From Nipponacmea schrenckii (lineage: Eukaryota; Mollusca; Gastropoda; Lottiidae), in the NCBI GenBank assembly GCA_030562195.1, contig JAUJPP010000005.1, positions 18,959,106 through 19,023,105 of the forward strand: a stretch of DNA of 64,000 nucleotides. Reading direction: 5' to 3'. The position numbers and the translations under genes are program-made. This document shows, piece by piece, positions 11,137 to 22,266 of the stretch (positions are counted from its first letter, which is position 1; each line of letters starts with the position of its first letter). Under the pieces are notes generated by a model. It saw only the letters and a list, made by a program, of their open reading frames with translations, did not search any database and was not told the DNA's origin.

Positions 11137-11355
11137 TGTTGAGAATATGAACACTAATTAGATATAGACTATAAAATAATATAAAGCTGATACAAACTAT
11201 AGTGTGCATGATATATAATATGATAGATAGTTAGTTGATAGTCATCCTTGCTAGTTGCTGGTTATGTAACATGTTTCTTATATAAAGCTTATTAGTAAAA
11301 CAACTGTTTGATTCCATCCTGATACGAATGCCAGTCGGCCTCTGGTGATTCGACA
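11137..11355 (+). repeat. 3' LTR
   Basis: 219 bp, differing from the 5' LTR at 11315 (C instead of T). Followed by AAATC at 11356-11360, the right target duplication. Confidence 0.93.
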
Positions 11356-11771
11356 AAATCTATTAAGATTTGACCCATTCTGCTCATTTCTTATAAAAAA
11401 AAAACAGAACGCAAGCTTCAGTACTTTCATTATTAAAGGTACCGTTCATTATCAATTACGAAAGTATTGCCATGTAAAAGCATTGTAGTCTTGTTTTACA
11501 AGTTACGTAACTTTTATTGTAAAAGTATTGTAGTCTTGTTTTTAGGTAACCTCCCTTTAATAATGAAAGTGTTGTAATGGGTTTTTTTTGTTGGCAATTT
11601 TTTTAGCCTTTTTCTATAACTACGCCAGCGGAGAATAAATAAGAGTATATGTTATTGAAAGTTTTATTATGATTTATAAAGTGAGTTATATTCTGTATCA
11701 CACAATGTTTCTATTGTCTTTATTTCATAATATTCCTTTCACCACCTATCAACCATATACAATTACTACAT
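11356..11771. other. Spacer between retrotransposon and CHCHD3
   Basis: Holds the right target duplication and the CHCHD3 3' UTR. A reverse-strand AATAAA at 11719-11724 lies about 48 bases past the CHCHD3 stop. The phrase GTATTGTAGTCTTGTTTT near 11526 resembles GCATTGTAGTCTTGTTTT near 11480, a small local duplication. Confidence 0.5.
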
Positions 11772-14137
11772 TCAACCTCTTCTAGCTAAAGCATTCTGAA
11801 AAGAGACAACAAATAGATTGGATATTATCCTGATTCTGATTTGTCTATGACATGGTAGAATCCTGTACATTTAGGCTAAATAAGATGTACCATATTTGAT
11901 AAGATGACTGTACTGGTGTAGATTTGAATTATATGTAACTATTGCAGTGTCATATCAACCTCCTTTATGATATGCCATTGATGTGAAACTTGACAGAAAG
12001 TCACTACCGGTAATTAGCATTTTAACAATTCCTTAAGCAATCATCCAAGTTTTCAGGTAAGATTTATCCAGTAATGGCAAAGTAGAAAGGGACAGAAATC
12101 ATATTATGTTGTCCCACTTACTTTGCCAATATCACTGATTGGCATTTAATTTCAAATAAATATGAATATTATGATGAGGTGTCAAGATTTTAGAAGAAAT
12201 TCTTCAATTGACACTTGTTAATAACTTAACTGTGAAATTTGAGACTTAATTATCAGGAAATAAATTTGGTACTGGTTATTCAAACATTTTCCAGCCATAT
12301 TTTGTTTTGATGAATCTAATTGGTCCAGAAGTAAACTCTCTAATAATCAAATTATTGACGAGAATAGGAGATTGTGAAAGCTATGCAAAGATATTGAACA
12401 AAAAGACAGATTCCTTTCACTGTCTTTATTTCAATAAGATTTAACAAACAAACCACAACAAATATAACAAATACCAAGTCTATACTTACTAATCTGGCTC
12501 TTTCCACACATGATGTGAAGGCTCCCACTTCTTTCCAACAGTTTAAAGTCTCCTTAGGGTTTGAAGAATAACAATTATAAACTTTCCCCTGTATATCATC
12601 ACATACAGGGGTTCCTGTATGTGTTCTGAAAACAGAATATCAAAATCATTGAGACAATCCAGGGCTGTTGATTTATTTGAATTTGCCAGTTATGTCCAAT
12701 TGAAGGTCCAAAATGGCTAACTGATGTCTGGTTTGGAATTTCTAAATCAACAGCTCTGGGACAAACTTTCTTCTACATCTTCTTGTAATAAAGTAACTAA
12801 GTTACTATTTAGCATACTCAAAGCAGTATATAATATTACACACAGAAAAAATCTTGAAGTGAAAATAAAACTTACAAAAATTTATGTTCTACTTCTTGGA
12901 CAGCCTTAGCAAATTGCTCAGTTGTTATTTTCTGTAGCTGTGCATTCTGAAGTAATTATATTGAAAGCCAGAATAGTTTATAATACATTTGGACTGATAT
13001 TTATAAATAGTACATGTGCCCAAAATATAAAGATAAAGCATGGTTGAATAAAGTTTAAAAGTTTATGGATATCAAAATTTGTTTTCTAAGACTAAAACTC
13101 TCAATTGTTTTAAACATACCTTAGCTTCAAGCTGCTTTAATTTTTCTTGATAGAAAGCTTCAACTTCCTGTATGGCTTTTTTAGAATCTTGTGATGGTTC
13201 TGGATAATAGACTGGTTTATCAATCTAAATATAGAGATAACAGTGGTTGAAAGATAGACCTAACAAGCTAGAAGGTGCTGACACTGGCTTAAATCCCACA
13301 AAGAATTCATTATTAATAAACCAAAAAATATGTCAGCTGAGAGCATCAACTTGTTTAGGAGATAAAAAAAACTATAGTGACTTACATAAACTTCTTTACT
13401 GGGTTTAAAAGATTCTATAAGAAAAAATGATGATAGTACAAGATATTATTAATTGAACAATTTTTATTTCTATAACAAAGTACAAAATAAGAAGAAGAAA
13501 AGTAATACAAAATAATAGTTGATCCAGAGACATGCATAAAGCTTATATTAGATATTATTAATTGAAGGTATTGCTGTCACTGAGCATGTTAGGCCTTTAC
13601 AATTGCTAAAAAATTCATTTTGTATAAATAATTACCGACCTGGTTTGCTCTTTCCCTTGCTATCTTTTTGTTCTTTCTGTTGTTGTCCCTGTTTTTCCTG
13701 TTGTTGTTTTGGAGGTGACTGTTTTGGGTTTGGAATAGACTGTACTTCTAGTTCTAGCTGACCTTTCAATCTTCGTACTGCAGAATCTGATATCTGGTTA
13801 TCATAAACAGAAATACATTTTACAGTAACAGATGAGAAACCCTAACATTAAATGACCATTGTCCATATAATTGATATGAAGCTAGAAGATTCAAATTATT
13901 TCAATGTCAACAATCATGATGAAAGCACTGACATTGCCAAAAAACAATGACCTAGATCTAGACTCGCAAGGTTTCTATGTATGAACAAGTAGAGAGGGCA
14001 TTGAGAAGTTTGGAAAAATCAAAGCCTGTGTATTCCTCTTAATGTGTTATTGTTTATGCTAAATGTTACACAACGGAACATACATCAATTATCGTGTCTT
14101 CTACAATTAACCGTCGTGTGCTTTCTCCGGCTCCCAT
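11772..14137 (-). CDS. CHCHD3: MICOS subunit MIC19/MIC25 (CHCHD3/CHCHD6-like), 7 coding exons
   Basis: Coding exons on the minus strand: 14137-14084, 13793-13640, 13414-13386 (29-nt microexon), 13224-13120, 12946-12876, 12625-12490, 11795-11772. All phases agree, giving 190 residues (573 nt with the stop), a little shorter than the vertebrate protein. It starts Met-Gly, then ESTRRLIVEDT, matching the N-myristoylated start of CHCHD3. A Gln/Lys-rich middle and helical segment follow (residues ~70-135). The C-terminal CHCH domain has two CX9C motifs, the hallmark of Mia40-imported intermembrane-space proteins; it ends ALARRG. The family joins the MICOS complex at cristae junctions with mitofilin and SAM50. 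The donor after exon 2 is GTCGGT, weaker than usual. The gene diverges from Rabenosyn-5 across 374 bp. CHCHD3 and CHCHD6 arose by vertebrate duplication, so the choice of symbol is nominal. Confidence 0.92.
12659..12760. mobile_element. Short MITE-like element with CAGGGCTGTTGATTTA ends
   Basis: About 100 bp in a CHCHD3 intron. The left end reads CCAGGGCTGTTGATTTA and the right end is its inverse with one mismatch. The same end sequence appears near 53120 and 58770, and in a diverged copy near 57115. No clear target duplication was seen. Confidence 0.55.
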
Positions 14138-14511
14138 CTTGAACGGAAACGGAAGTTACTCGCTGTAGTAATTTACGCGAGTAAGAAGTGTCAGACTAAA
14201 AATATACCTTTTGTTTCGCACATTTCGCTCAAAAACACTGATTTATGATATGACTGGGATCTTAAATGTATGTTTTCTTGAATTTTTAATCTTTTAAATT
14301 TACTTTTACTTTGCAACGTATCTATAAAATTCCTAGGGATGGTAAAATTAAAAGGTGTAAAGTTAAAAACGCCCCTCCTCACTCACTTAAAAATCTTAGG
14401 CTTACTGTCTATGTCATTGTTTTCTAATTAATGCTTTCTGTCAGTTAATTTGTTCATTATAGATTATGATTTATAAGTACAAGTGAAGAGAATAAGTGAG
14501 AAGACTCGAAA
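14138..14511. promoter_or_regulatory. Head-to-head intergenic region, likely bidirectional promoter
   Basis: 374 bp separate the CHCHD3 and Rabenosyn-5 start codons. CGGAAACGGAAG at about 14144-14155 contains GGAA cores of the ETS type, common in bidirectional promoters of housekeeping genes. No TATA box is evident on either side. Regulation is inferred from geometry only. Confidence 0.5.
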
Positions 14512-17500
14512 ATGTCTGATACTGGGAATATAATGGAGGGATTTCTGTGTCCAATGTGTATGAAAGACTTTGGAACTGTTTCCCAACTACAGGAACATTT
14601 TGAAGTTGCTCATTCTTCAGAAGATAAGGCTGTTTTTCAGTCGTTAAAAGGTATATAAGTTTGTTTTGTCTGGGAGCCACACACTAATTTTTCTATCATG
14701 TTCTAGATAGGCCTACTCGATGCCAGTTTATATTGTAGGCCCTACACATGGCCTACCAGTAGGCCTACAATGTGTAGTACTGTGTAGGCCTACAAGTGGA
14801 ATTTTTTGTTTAACTGACATGATATTTTATATCTTATGTCACTAAGTGATTATCACCTGTTTGAAGACTAAATGTTTTTTTGACAGGATTTTTTGATAAA
14901 GCTAAAAAGAGAATTTTGGGGGATAGAGAAAATGAGTTTGGTGAAAGTAGCTCCAACAGTGATTCCAGTCCTAACTTAAATCTCTCTGGATTCGATCCAA
15001 CATGGTGGGAGTTTCAAGAGATAGGTAAGTTTACCAAGAAGACTCAAATATCCATTGACTGAGATATTCCACTGTCCTCGCCGATGGCAATCCAACTTGC
15101 TACTGACTGAGACATTCCACTGTCCTAATAGAGGACAGTCTAGCTCACTTCTGACCGAGCCATTCCACTGTCCTAGCAGAAAACAATCCAACTTGATACC
15201 GAATGAGTCTTTCACAACAATCTAGCTTTCTTCTGACTGAGACATTCAACGGTCCTAGCAGACTTCAATCCAACTCGCTACTGACTGAGAAATTAAACTT
15301 TCCTAGCAAAGGACAATCCAACTCGCTACAGACAGAGCCATTCCATTATCCTAGCAGACGACAATCCAACATGCTGCAGACAGAGCCACACTGTCCTAGC
15401 AGACGGGAATCCAACTCCCTACTGACTTTGCCATTCCACTGTCCAAGCAGATGACAATCCAACTCGTTACAAAGTGACAACAATTATTTTTGTGATACTA
15501 TGATGAACGTACTTCATACAAGGTAAACTAGGGGCTTGTAGTCTCAGTATTATGTACACTAGCTCTGTCCTGACAGAATTTTATAAGCTTACATAAGAAA
15601 AGATCAGGAATTATTTATTTCAGGTTGTGTTCGTAATCATACTGATGCATTTAAAGCAGTGCGGGATGCCCGAATTGATCATTTCGTGGTTGAAACTAAT
15701 AAACTTTTAATCAGATTAGACAAATTATTGGACCCGGAAGCACCGAAGGAGGCCAGTAAAAGAAAGGGTATAGTAAACATGTTTTCAGACATTCTTGGTA
15801 TGTATATATTCACACCAGAATATATGGCTTGCTGGCATGGTGTTGGTATATTTTAGTTAAATATCAAACTAGTAGAAAACTTACTAACTACTACTAGTTA
15901 CTAGTCAAATAACATTAATATTATATAATCTTAAGTAAATACTTCGCAAGAGTGGTTTGTTGGGTTCTATAGCACAGCGGTTAGAGCATTGTTTCATGAG
16001 TTCTAATCTCGATCGGTGTGTGAATATTCGATGACCTTGAATAAGTTATCTTCGCTCATAATTCCAGTTCACCCAGCTGTAAATGGGTACAGATAATCCG
16101 GGAAAGATCAATGCCAAAAGGCTTGGCAAAGGACCAGCTGGTAGAAAGGATCCCGGTCACGGCGGACTGAACCTAAGTTGTGATTCTTGTAAAATATAGT
16201 TGTTTCTTTCTTTCTCCAGCTTAAATCATATTCATTTAACATTTCATTATAAAAATTACACTATTTGTCCTTTAGTGCAAATGCTTTCAAATTAGTTTAC
16301 AGACAATATATTCTAGTGATAATCTTATGTACTTTTTAAGCCTATGTTAGACGTACCAATTTACTAATAATTTTCATAATAACACTAACAACCTATCATT
16401 TTTTGGTGTACACTGCTCTAGTCCTATGCCAGTGCCTTCTGTTGAATAGTAACTTACAACTTTTCAACCACCCTAAACACTTTTTGGCTTTTGGACATTG
16501 TCAAATTTATTGATGTATTTTGGTGTGATTCGTTATGTACCCATGTTTTAAAAAAGAATGTAACTTGTGTTCACCCATTTAGAAGTGTGTATTTCTTCCA
16601 TAATTATTTTCCTGTATTTTTAAATACCAGTAATAAATAAAAAAAACTTAATATAAAAGCCTTGAACTTACTACTCGAACTATGTATTACTTTCAAGCAT
16701 GTCATAACTTATTGATATAATTTTATTATAATATTTATAGAAACACCTAAATACTTCCTTAAATTTAACAAAACTTTTTGAAAATGGCAAATAACCCTGA
16801 AAATACACATTCTTATTTCTTAATCTCTTCATGAACTGTTTTACAACCAATGCAAGAATTAAACAGATCTATTTCTTCTCTTGCAGGATTTGAGAAGTCA
16901 GTAGTTCCATGGGTCCCAGATGGAGCGGTGCCATGTTGTTTATCCTGCGAGGAATCATTTAATATCATGCGACGGAAGCACCACTGTCGTCTGTGTGGGG
17001 GAATTATGTGCAATAAATGTTCGGAGTTTTTGACTTTAACTTATGCTAGTAAGTGTGTTTTGTTTACTCAATATGATCTGGCCCTGATATGTGTATATAT
17101 ATATATCATATAACATGGTGCTAAATATAAGTGTGTAATATTCTCATAAAATATGTTGAGTAATACAATATACATCTTTCAAGTTCTGATATATTTCTTT
17201 GCTGTATAATATTAATTTTCTTTATGTGCTTATTAGTTCATTATTTTTATAAGCCGCTGTCTGTCTCTACATCAACATGGACGGGATAGCGAGTTGGTTT
17301 CTTGATGAATTTTGACAAAACTTGGTGTGTCCTTAATCAACCAAGGACGAACCCTATTGAAAATCAGACTGATCAAAGAATATTTACCATGAGTTATTGC
17401 CCTTGGTCATGAAAATGCATTCAATTTATCAGCCCTTGGTTTTAAATTCTATGGGACTCGATAGAGAGCTGGTTTCTTGATGGATTTTGAACTTGGTGTG

Positions 17501-19401
17501 AGTGTTTGTAATCACCCATGAATGAACCCTATTGAAATTCGGAAAAATTTTTTATTTACCAATAAATCTTGTCAACCTCCCAGACAAATTGGCTGCCATT
17601 ACAAATGTGGGTGTATTACTATGGCCATCACTATTTTTATTTTAGGTAAGTTAGTGAACCCAGCAGTAACGTTTGAAGGAGAAAGTGGGTTTTTGAAACG
17701 CTCAGACAGTAGTACCAGTTTAAATTCTCTGATGGGCTTGGAAGCTGAGGGTCACATGAGAGTGTGTAAAACCTGTCGTAAATTATTAGAACGGCGAGAT
17801 CAGATGGTGGAACAGAGAAATATAAAACCAAATTTTGTTGTTTTATATGAGGTTTGTGTTTTATTGGAGATAGTTAGATTTTGTTTGGTATGATGTCTAG
17901 TTATATTGAGATTTTAGGAAGTTGGAACTTGTTGAGAGCTTTTAGATAGCAGATTATGAAGCAGATCTTATAGTTTTGTTTGGTATTTCTTGTAGAAAAT
18001 GCGAGAGTGTATGAGAAATGCCAATGATCTGATACCCCAATATTTACCTATGGTAGATTCTTTAAGGTAGGTTACTATTTTTCCAAAACTACCAGTATAT
18101 ATTTACGACTAAATAGAGTTACTTCCCTAAACCATGCAGATCTCGCTGGTACTGGTAGTCGTTTTAAAACAACTAAAGATTGCTACCACTGGGAATTTAA
18201 TAATAACCATAATAATAAAATTGTTACTTACATCTATATTACAGTATGGGAGAAGCTACATACAGTTTGAAAGAAGCTGAATTATTGAGAACTAAACTGA
18301 TTAGATTATATGACGCTGTGGATCAGATCAGGTGAAGATTTTTTATTTTGTTAGATATTTTATAGCTAGTGAGATAGTTCTACACAGTTAAAGTGATATT
18401 GTATCTTAAAAGTGGATCCAAATTTTTAAGTTCTCAAATATGATTAATATGTGTATATATTCATCTGACAACAGTGAACTTACCTGGTGTCATTAAGTAA
18501 CAGAATCCCTGTACAATCTGGAAATCACTAATTATTGATATACACTTAATCAATTTATTTAGCATTTTTCACTAAAAAAAAATGTACTTCTATGAATAAT
18601 TACTAAGTATTTTGGATTTATTGGATTATATAAGGCTTCTGTTATGTGAGTTTATGGCAGCTGGTATATCTTTGATGATAAATATATGCTCTTATTGGCA
18701 TTATAGTTTCTGAAATTTTATTTTCATTCTAAGAAGCAGTATTCCTTCAAATATAAATTAAATTATCTCATATAACCTCCAAGTTATTAAGAGTAATCAA
18801 ACCAGCTCTATCTCTTTTCATTACAATTTATGCATCAGGTTAATCTCTAAAGATATTTCTGTACTTCAGTAAAAAGATCCAGAATCTAGAAATCAAACCA
18901 GATGCTCCCAGTGCCTTTAAGCAACAACAGTTACAAAAAGCTATTCGAATGTCTGCTAGTGGCTTTATGCAGGAAAATTTAATGGGTTTACAGGCCCTTC
19001 CTTCTTTTGAACAATATCAGCAACTTCAAGATAAGCGCAGGGCCGAGATCCAGCGAAAAATTGCCGCTGAGCGACAAGCAGCCATGGAGGCTCAAAATCG
19101 AGAACGTTTTAATCAAGAAGAAAGTGAAAAACCTGCAAAAATTTTATCAATCGGTAAAAAAATAGGACATGTTCGGAATGATTCTCAAGACAGTGTTGGT
19201 CGCGGGTGGAAACCAACAGAAGAAGGCTCGAAAGTGAGTAAAGTAGGAGATCCAATGCTTCAACAAATGGAGATAATTCGAGGTTATATCAAACAAGCTA
19301 GAGAAGCACAACGTTGGGATGAAATGGAAATGTTAGAACATAACTTAAAAGATCTTAAAGATGAATATTATCGTCAGCAAGCTCAAAACTTTCAAACGTG
19401 A
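14512..19401 (+). CDS. RBSN: Rabenosyn-5, FYVE-finger Rab effector (8 exons)
   Basis: Exons 14512-14650, 14887-15024, 15624-15767, 16887-17048, 17646-17851, 17996-18066, 18245-18331, 18870-19401; phases agree throughout, 492 residues. A C2H2 finger (Cys13, Cys16, His29, His34) opens the protein, as in Rabenosyn-5. The FYVE domain (~148-242) has WVPD, the basic motif RRKHHCRLCG and the closing CKTC pair, so the PI3P-binding residues are present. It is interrupted by introns. Helical segments follow, and the C-terminal ~50 residues (MLQQMEIIRGYIKQAREAQR and on) match the helical-hairpin Rab-binding domain. The protein acts on early endosomes with Rab5, Rab4 and Vps45 in recycling. Vertebrate proteins are near 780 residues with NPF repeats that bind EHD proteins; I see no NPF here, so this is a compact form. 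Introns 2 and 3 hold a minisatellite and a SINE. Confidence 0.93.
15035..15475. repeat. ~48-bp minisatellite in RBSN intron 2
   Basis: Roughly nine imperfect copies of a unit containing ACTGAGACATTCCACTGTCC and AGACAATCCAACTCGCTA. It starts within about 15 bases of the exon 2 donor. Open frames through it are repeat artefacts. Confidence 0.85.
15960..16215 (+). repeat. tRNA-derived SINE, family A, best copy
   Basis: TAGCACAGCGGTTAGAGCA resembles a pol III A box and GAGTTCTAATCTCGATCGG a B box. The body contains ACCCAGCTGTAAATGGGTAC and AAGGACCAGCTGGTAGAAAG. The tail includes TTTCTTTCTTTC. Lies in RBSN intron 3. Confidence 0.75.
17252..17560. repeat. Pearl/Helentron-like element remnant in RBSN intron 4
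   Basis: Contains diverged core phrases shared with the larger copies: TTTTGACAAAACTTGGTGTG, CACCCATGAATGAACCCTAT and ATGAGTTATTGCCCTTG. The ends are not recognisable. Confidence 0.55.
18465..18700 (-). repeat. Dispersed ~250-300-bp repeat, copy in RBSN intron 7
   Basis: Reverse-oriented relative of sequences near 22480-22690 and 27545-27840. Shared phrases include GTAACAGAATCCCTGT, which in the sister copies reads as the reverse complement. Confidence 0.5.
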
Positions 19402-20265
19402 TTAACCTGCCAAATTTTTTTCTATTAGTGTACTGTTTTAATAGCTTTAAGCAAAAATTAAGCTGATTGTAAATATTGGCTTTCCTGTTGATATGGCAAC
19501 CTTATTATACTGCACTTTGTTATCTCATATTACCTGTAATTGTGATTCTAGTAGAGTAGGGCTTTTATTTTAGTCTATTTTTTATTCTATACTATAAGGC
19601 ATCAAACTTCCAAAAAAATTCATAAATACAAAAAAAAAGTCATTTATTTTTATGAATGTTGAAATGTATTTTAGCCAAAGGCATTATTTCAATTATGTAT
19701 TTAAATTTATTTAGGTTGTTGAGATGCGCGAAATTTTATTTACTTTTGTATTTTGAATCCAAAGGTCACAACTAAATATCTTTAACATTAAGTAACACTA
19801 ACATGCGGATTAAATTAACAAAAAGGCAATATCCCTGTTGCTGTGATGATGTTAATGTGTTGATTTGAGAAAATAAGGTTTAAAATATATTCTGTCAGTA
19901 TAGCAGGATGAGTAAAATCCTTTTTTAAGGTTGTTAACTGATTGTGCAATTCTCCAGTCCTGATTCTATTTTATATCTTTATGTATTTTTATTTGGTGCT
20001 AAATAAAACGCCACATTTTATTTCTTCTTAGTTATGTATTCTGAGTTCAAGGTCCAGGTTTGGATAAAATACATATCAAATTGACATGAATACAAACAAT
20101 ACTGTTATGTTGGCACACTTCACTACACAATTAGCAGATGATTTGACTATCATTCTATTGTCTGTTTGTCATATAGTGATATCAAAACACAATTTCTTTT
20201 TGCTTACTGAATCTAGGTTAAATATCTCAGTCTCTGTTATCCATCATGTCACTGGTTCGATTTCA
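19402..20265. other. Tail-to-tail 3' UTRs of RBSN and MRPS25
   Basis: No coding sequence. A forward AATAAA at 20002-20007 fits the RBSN 3' end. A reverse-strand AATAAA at 19988-19993 could serve MRPS25, in which case the two transcripts overlap at their ends. Confidence 0.45.
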
Positions 20266-21498
20266 TCATTGCTGTTCTACATCTTTCTTCTGGAATTTAT
20301 ATTTCCCTCTCATTTCTTTCGGAAGTGGAACCCATCCTGGACAGGGAACATGGCCTGGAACTTCACAAATACAATTTCTGGAACAACCATGACCTATCAG
20401 GAATTTTCTATCTGTTTTACCAAGAGCTTCTGTTTGTCTCTTTTCACTGAAATGAACAAATTTCTTTACAGTTATTTCCCTTCAAAAACAAGAGTTCTTT
20501 TCCTGATCATCTACAGCCTTCTCCTAATGCGCTGTGTGTGATGAAATTTGGTTATTGGTCTAATCTTCTCTTATAAACATTGATTGTGTTCTTCCAATTG
20601 AAAAAAAATGAGCATTAAACAAGCAAACGGCTATCTATGATATCAAAAATTGTGATGGATTTTGAACTGGTATTTGCCAACTAATGCTATATATGATATA
20701 AAATATACTGACCTATCTTTCCCTGCAACTTTCTGAAGATGTCCTATAATTTCATCTTTACTTCTCGAATCACAATCAATCAACATAGTCTCACCAGTAT
20801 CTGTAATAATATGTTTTATTTATATTAATTATTAGTAGTCTTGTCAGAATTCAGCATTATAGTCACAACAAGGATTTACAACAGTTTACATTCATTCTAG
20901 AAAGAACGAAATGAATGGAGTTTCATGTCCTACTCTTCTGCATCTAATTAGGAATGATGAAATTACTTATTTTAAAACTGTCCTCTTACCAAAATATAGA
21001 GTGATGTAAGGTGTAGGTGTCATATTTTTAAAAGTCACAACTTGAACATTTGGATGTTTAAACTGAAGTTGAGAAAGATGCCAGTAAACAAAGTCACTGA
21101 AAAATAAATTGATTAATTTAAACAATACAAGTATAAGCATTCATATCAACCCTAAAACTTTCAACATAAATATAGGGTACCGGTACTGTAAATAAAGTCA
21201 GCTCAAATGCCACTCATTGTATCAAACTATGGAAATCAACTTAATACTTCCAATCTTGATTCAGGTCTATATTGAAATGAAACAAGTCTAAACACAAGCA
21301 CTGGCCAAGTCCAATGATGGCACAAAGAATGATAAAGTGGAAAAAAACTCAGTTTTCTTACGATGTTCCCTTGCTGGAATTATCTTTCACATTAAAGTTG
21401 ACTGTTACAATTTGAACATTGTTCCTTAGATGAACTTTTCCTGATCGCAGGTAATTTAATGTTCGCCTAATGGCACCTGCCCCTTTCATAAAAGGCAT
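20266..21498 (-). CDS. MRPS25: Mitochondrial small ribosomal subunit protein mS25 (4 exons)
   Basis: Exons on the minus strand: 21498-21362, 21096-20990, 20800-20713, 20446-20266; 513 nt including the stop, 170 residues, close to the 173 of the human protein. The N-terminus [17 protein letters not shown] matches the start of mS25. The middle carries [17 protein letters not shown], and the C-terminal part has a Cys cluster (CSRNCICEV...VPC) followed by [12 protein letters not shown], a strong family signature. The protein belongs to the mitochondrial 28S subunit in the matrix. A 151-residue plus-strand frame over exon 4 is an antisense shadow. The gene shares its 3' side with RBSN and its 5' side, divergently, with the ARMC10-like gene. 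Confidence 0.95.
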
Positions 21499-22266
21499 GA
21501 TGACGAGTTCTGTTAGTCAATAGTGATTATAATGCAATGTATATTATATAAATTAGTGGACAAAATATTGTTTAGTTTCTCTGAAAACAGTTCACAGTCG
21601 ATGAGTTGTTCTTAGTTATTCAGGGTTTCTTTTTTGGGCCAAATTAGCTTTAAAATGGGAAAGTTTTAAGACATTTTTGAACACCGATAATATTCAACAA
21701 GCAATTACGACCGGAAGTTGCATGTTTTCAAGGTCAGACAACTCTTGTTTGACCTTTCCTCACATTTAACGTGACACTATGCAGTTTTGTTTTTTTTATA
21801 AGTTTTACTTCTGGTTTTAACCGAACATAATATCCACAATATACTTCTTGATAATATTAGTAATAAGATGGATTAAATTGAAATGACAGGCATTAAAATT
21901 GGTAACCAATAACCACAATTGTTTTTGCTGAAGAATATTTTTGATATTGTGGCTTTGAGTTCCCAATAACATTTCTCGATCAACCAGACGTTCTCTATTC
22001 TTCCGCGCTGAAAACTTGGAAATTTTCTATTCTATTTCACGCTAGGTCACAATTAATTCAATGAAAGTCGTTTTATTTGACATTTTCCACCTCAGTTGTG
22101 AATATTTCATCGATTTTAAACAATTCGTTTGATTTCGTCATTGTCGTTATCTTGATATCAGAACTATTTCCACGAGGAAAACTGGAAAAAGATTGGTTGG
22201 CATCAAAATAGCAGACGAAATTTTGGCATTCAGTGATTCAGAACTCACGTGCCAAGGAAAGGCGAA
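21499..22266. promoter_or_regulatory. Divergent spacer between MRPS25 and ARMC10-like gene
   Basis: 768 bp between two start codons on opposite strands. It should hold both promoters and 5' UTRs. No TATA box or other specific site is convincing, and no exon is seen. Confidence 0.4.

Larger units (their letters stand above)
6483..11355 (+). mobile_element. Ty3/Gypsy LTR retrotransposon, Mag-like lineage, full length
   Basis: A 4,873-bp element with 219-bp LTRs (6483-6701 and 11137-11355) beginning TG and ending CA, a primer binding site, gag, a long pol frame, a polypurine tract and a 5-bp target duplication AAATC. Pol order is zinc knuckles, protease, reverse transcriptase, RNase H, integrase, the Gypsy order. 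The zinc-knuckle pair and the short C-terminal tail resemble Mag-type elements; that lineage call is from memory and not from a tree. The LTRs differ at one readable base (6661 T versus 11315 C), so insertion was recent. One frame break in gag (see the gag entry) means this copy is probably not autonomous unless translation shifts there. It lies between the satellite and the 3' end of CHCHD3. Confidence 0.93.

Noticed and set aside
15970..16025. tRNA gene
   Set aside because: A- and B-box-like sequences are present but no cloverleaf closes, and the same head with the same body recurs elsewhere; it is a SINE.
20086..20541. 151-residue plus-strand open frame with hydrophobic stretches
   Set aside because: It is antisense to MRPS25 exon 4 and its 3' UTR; the minus-strand reading matches mS25 strongly.
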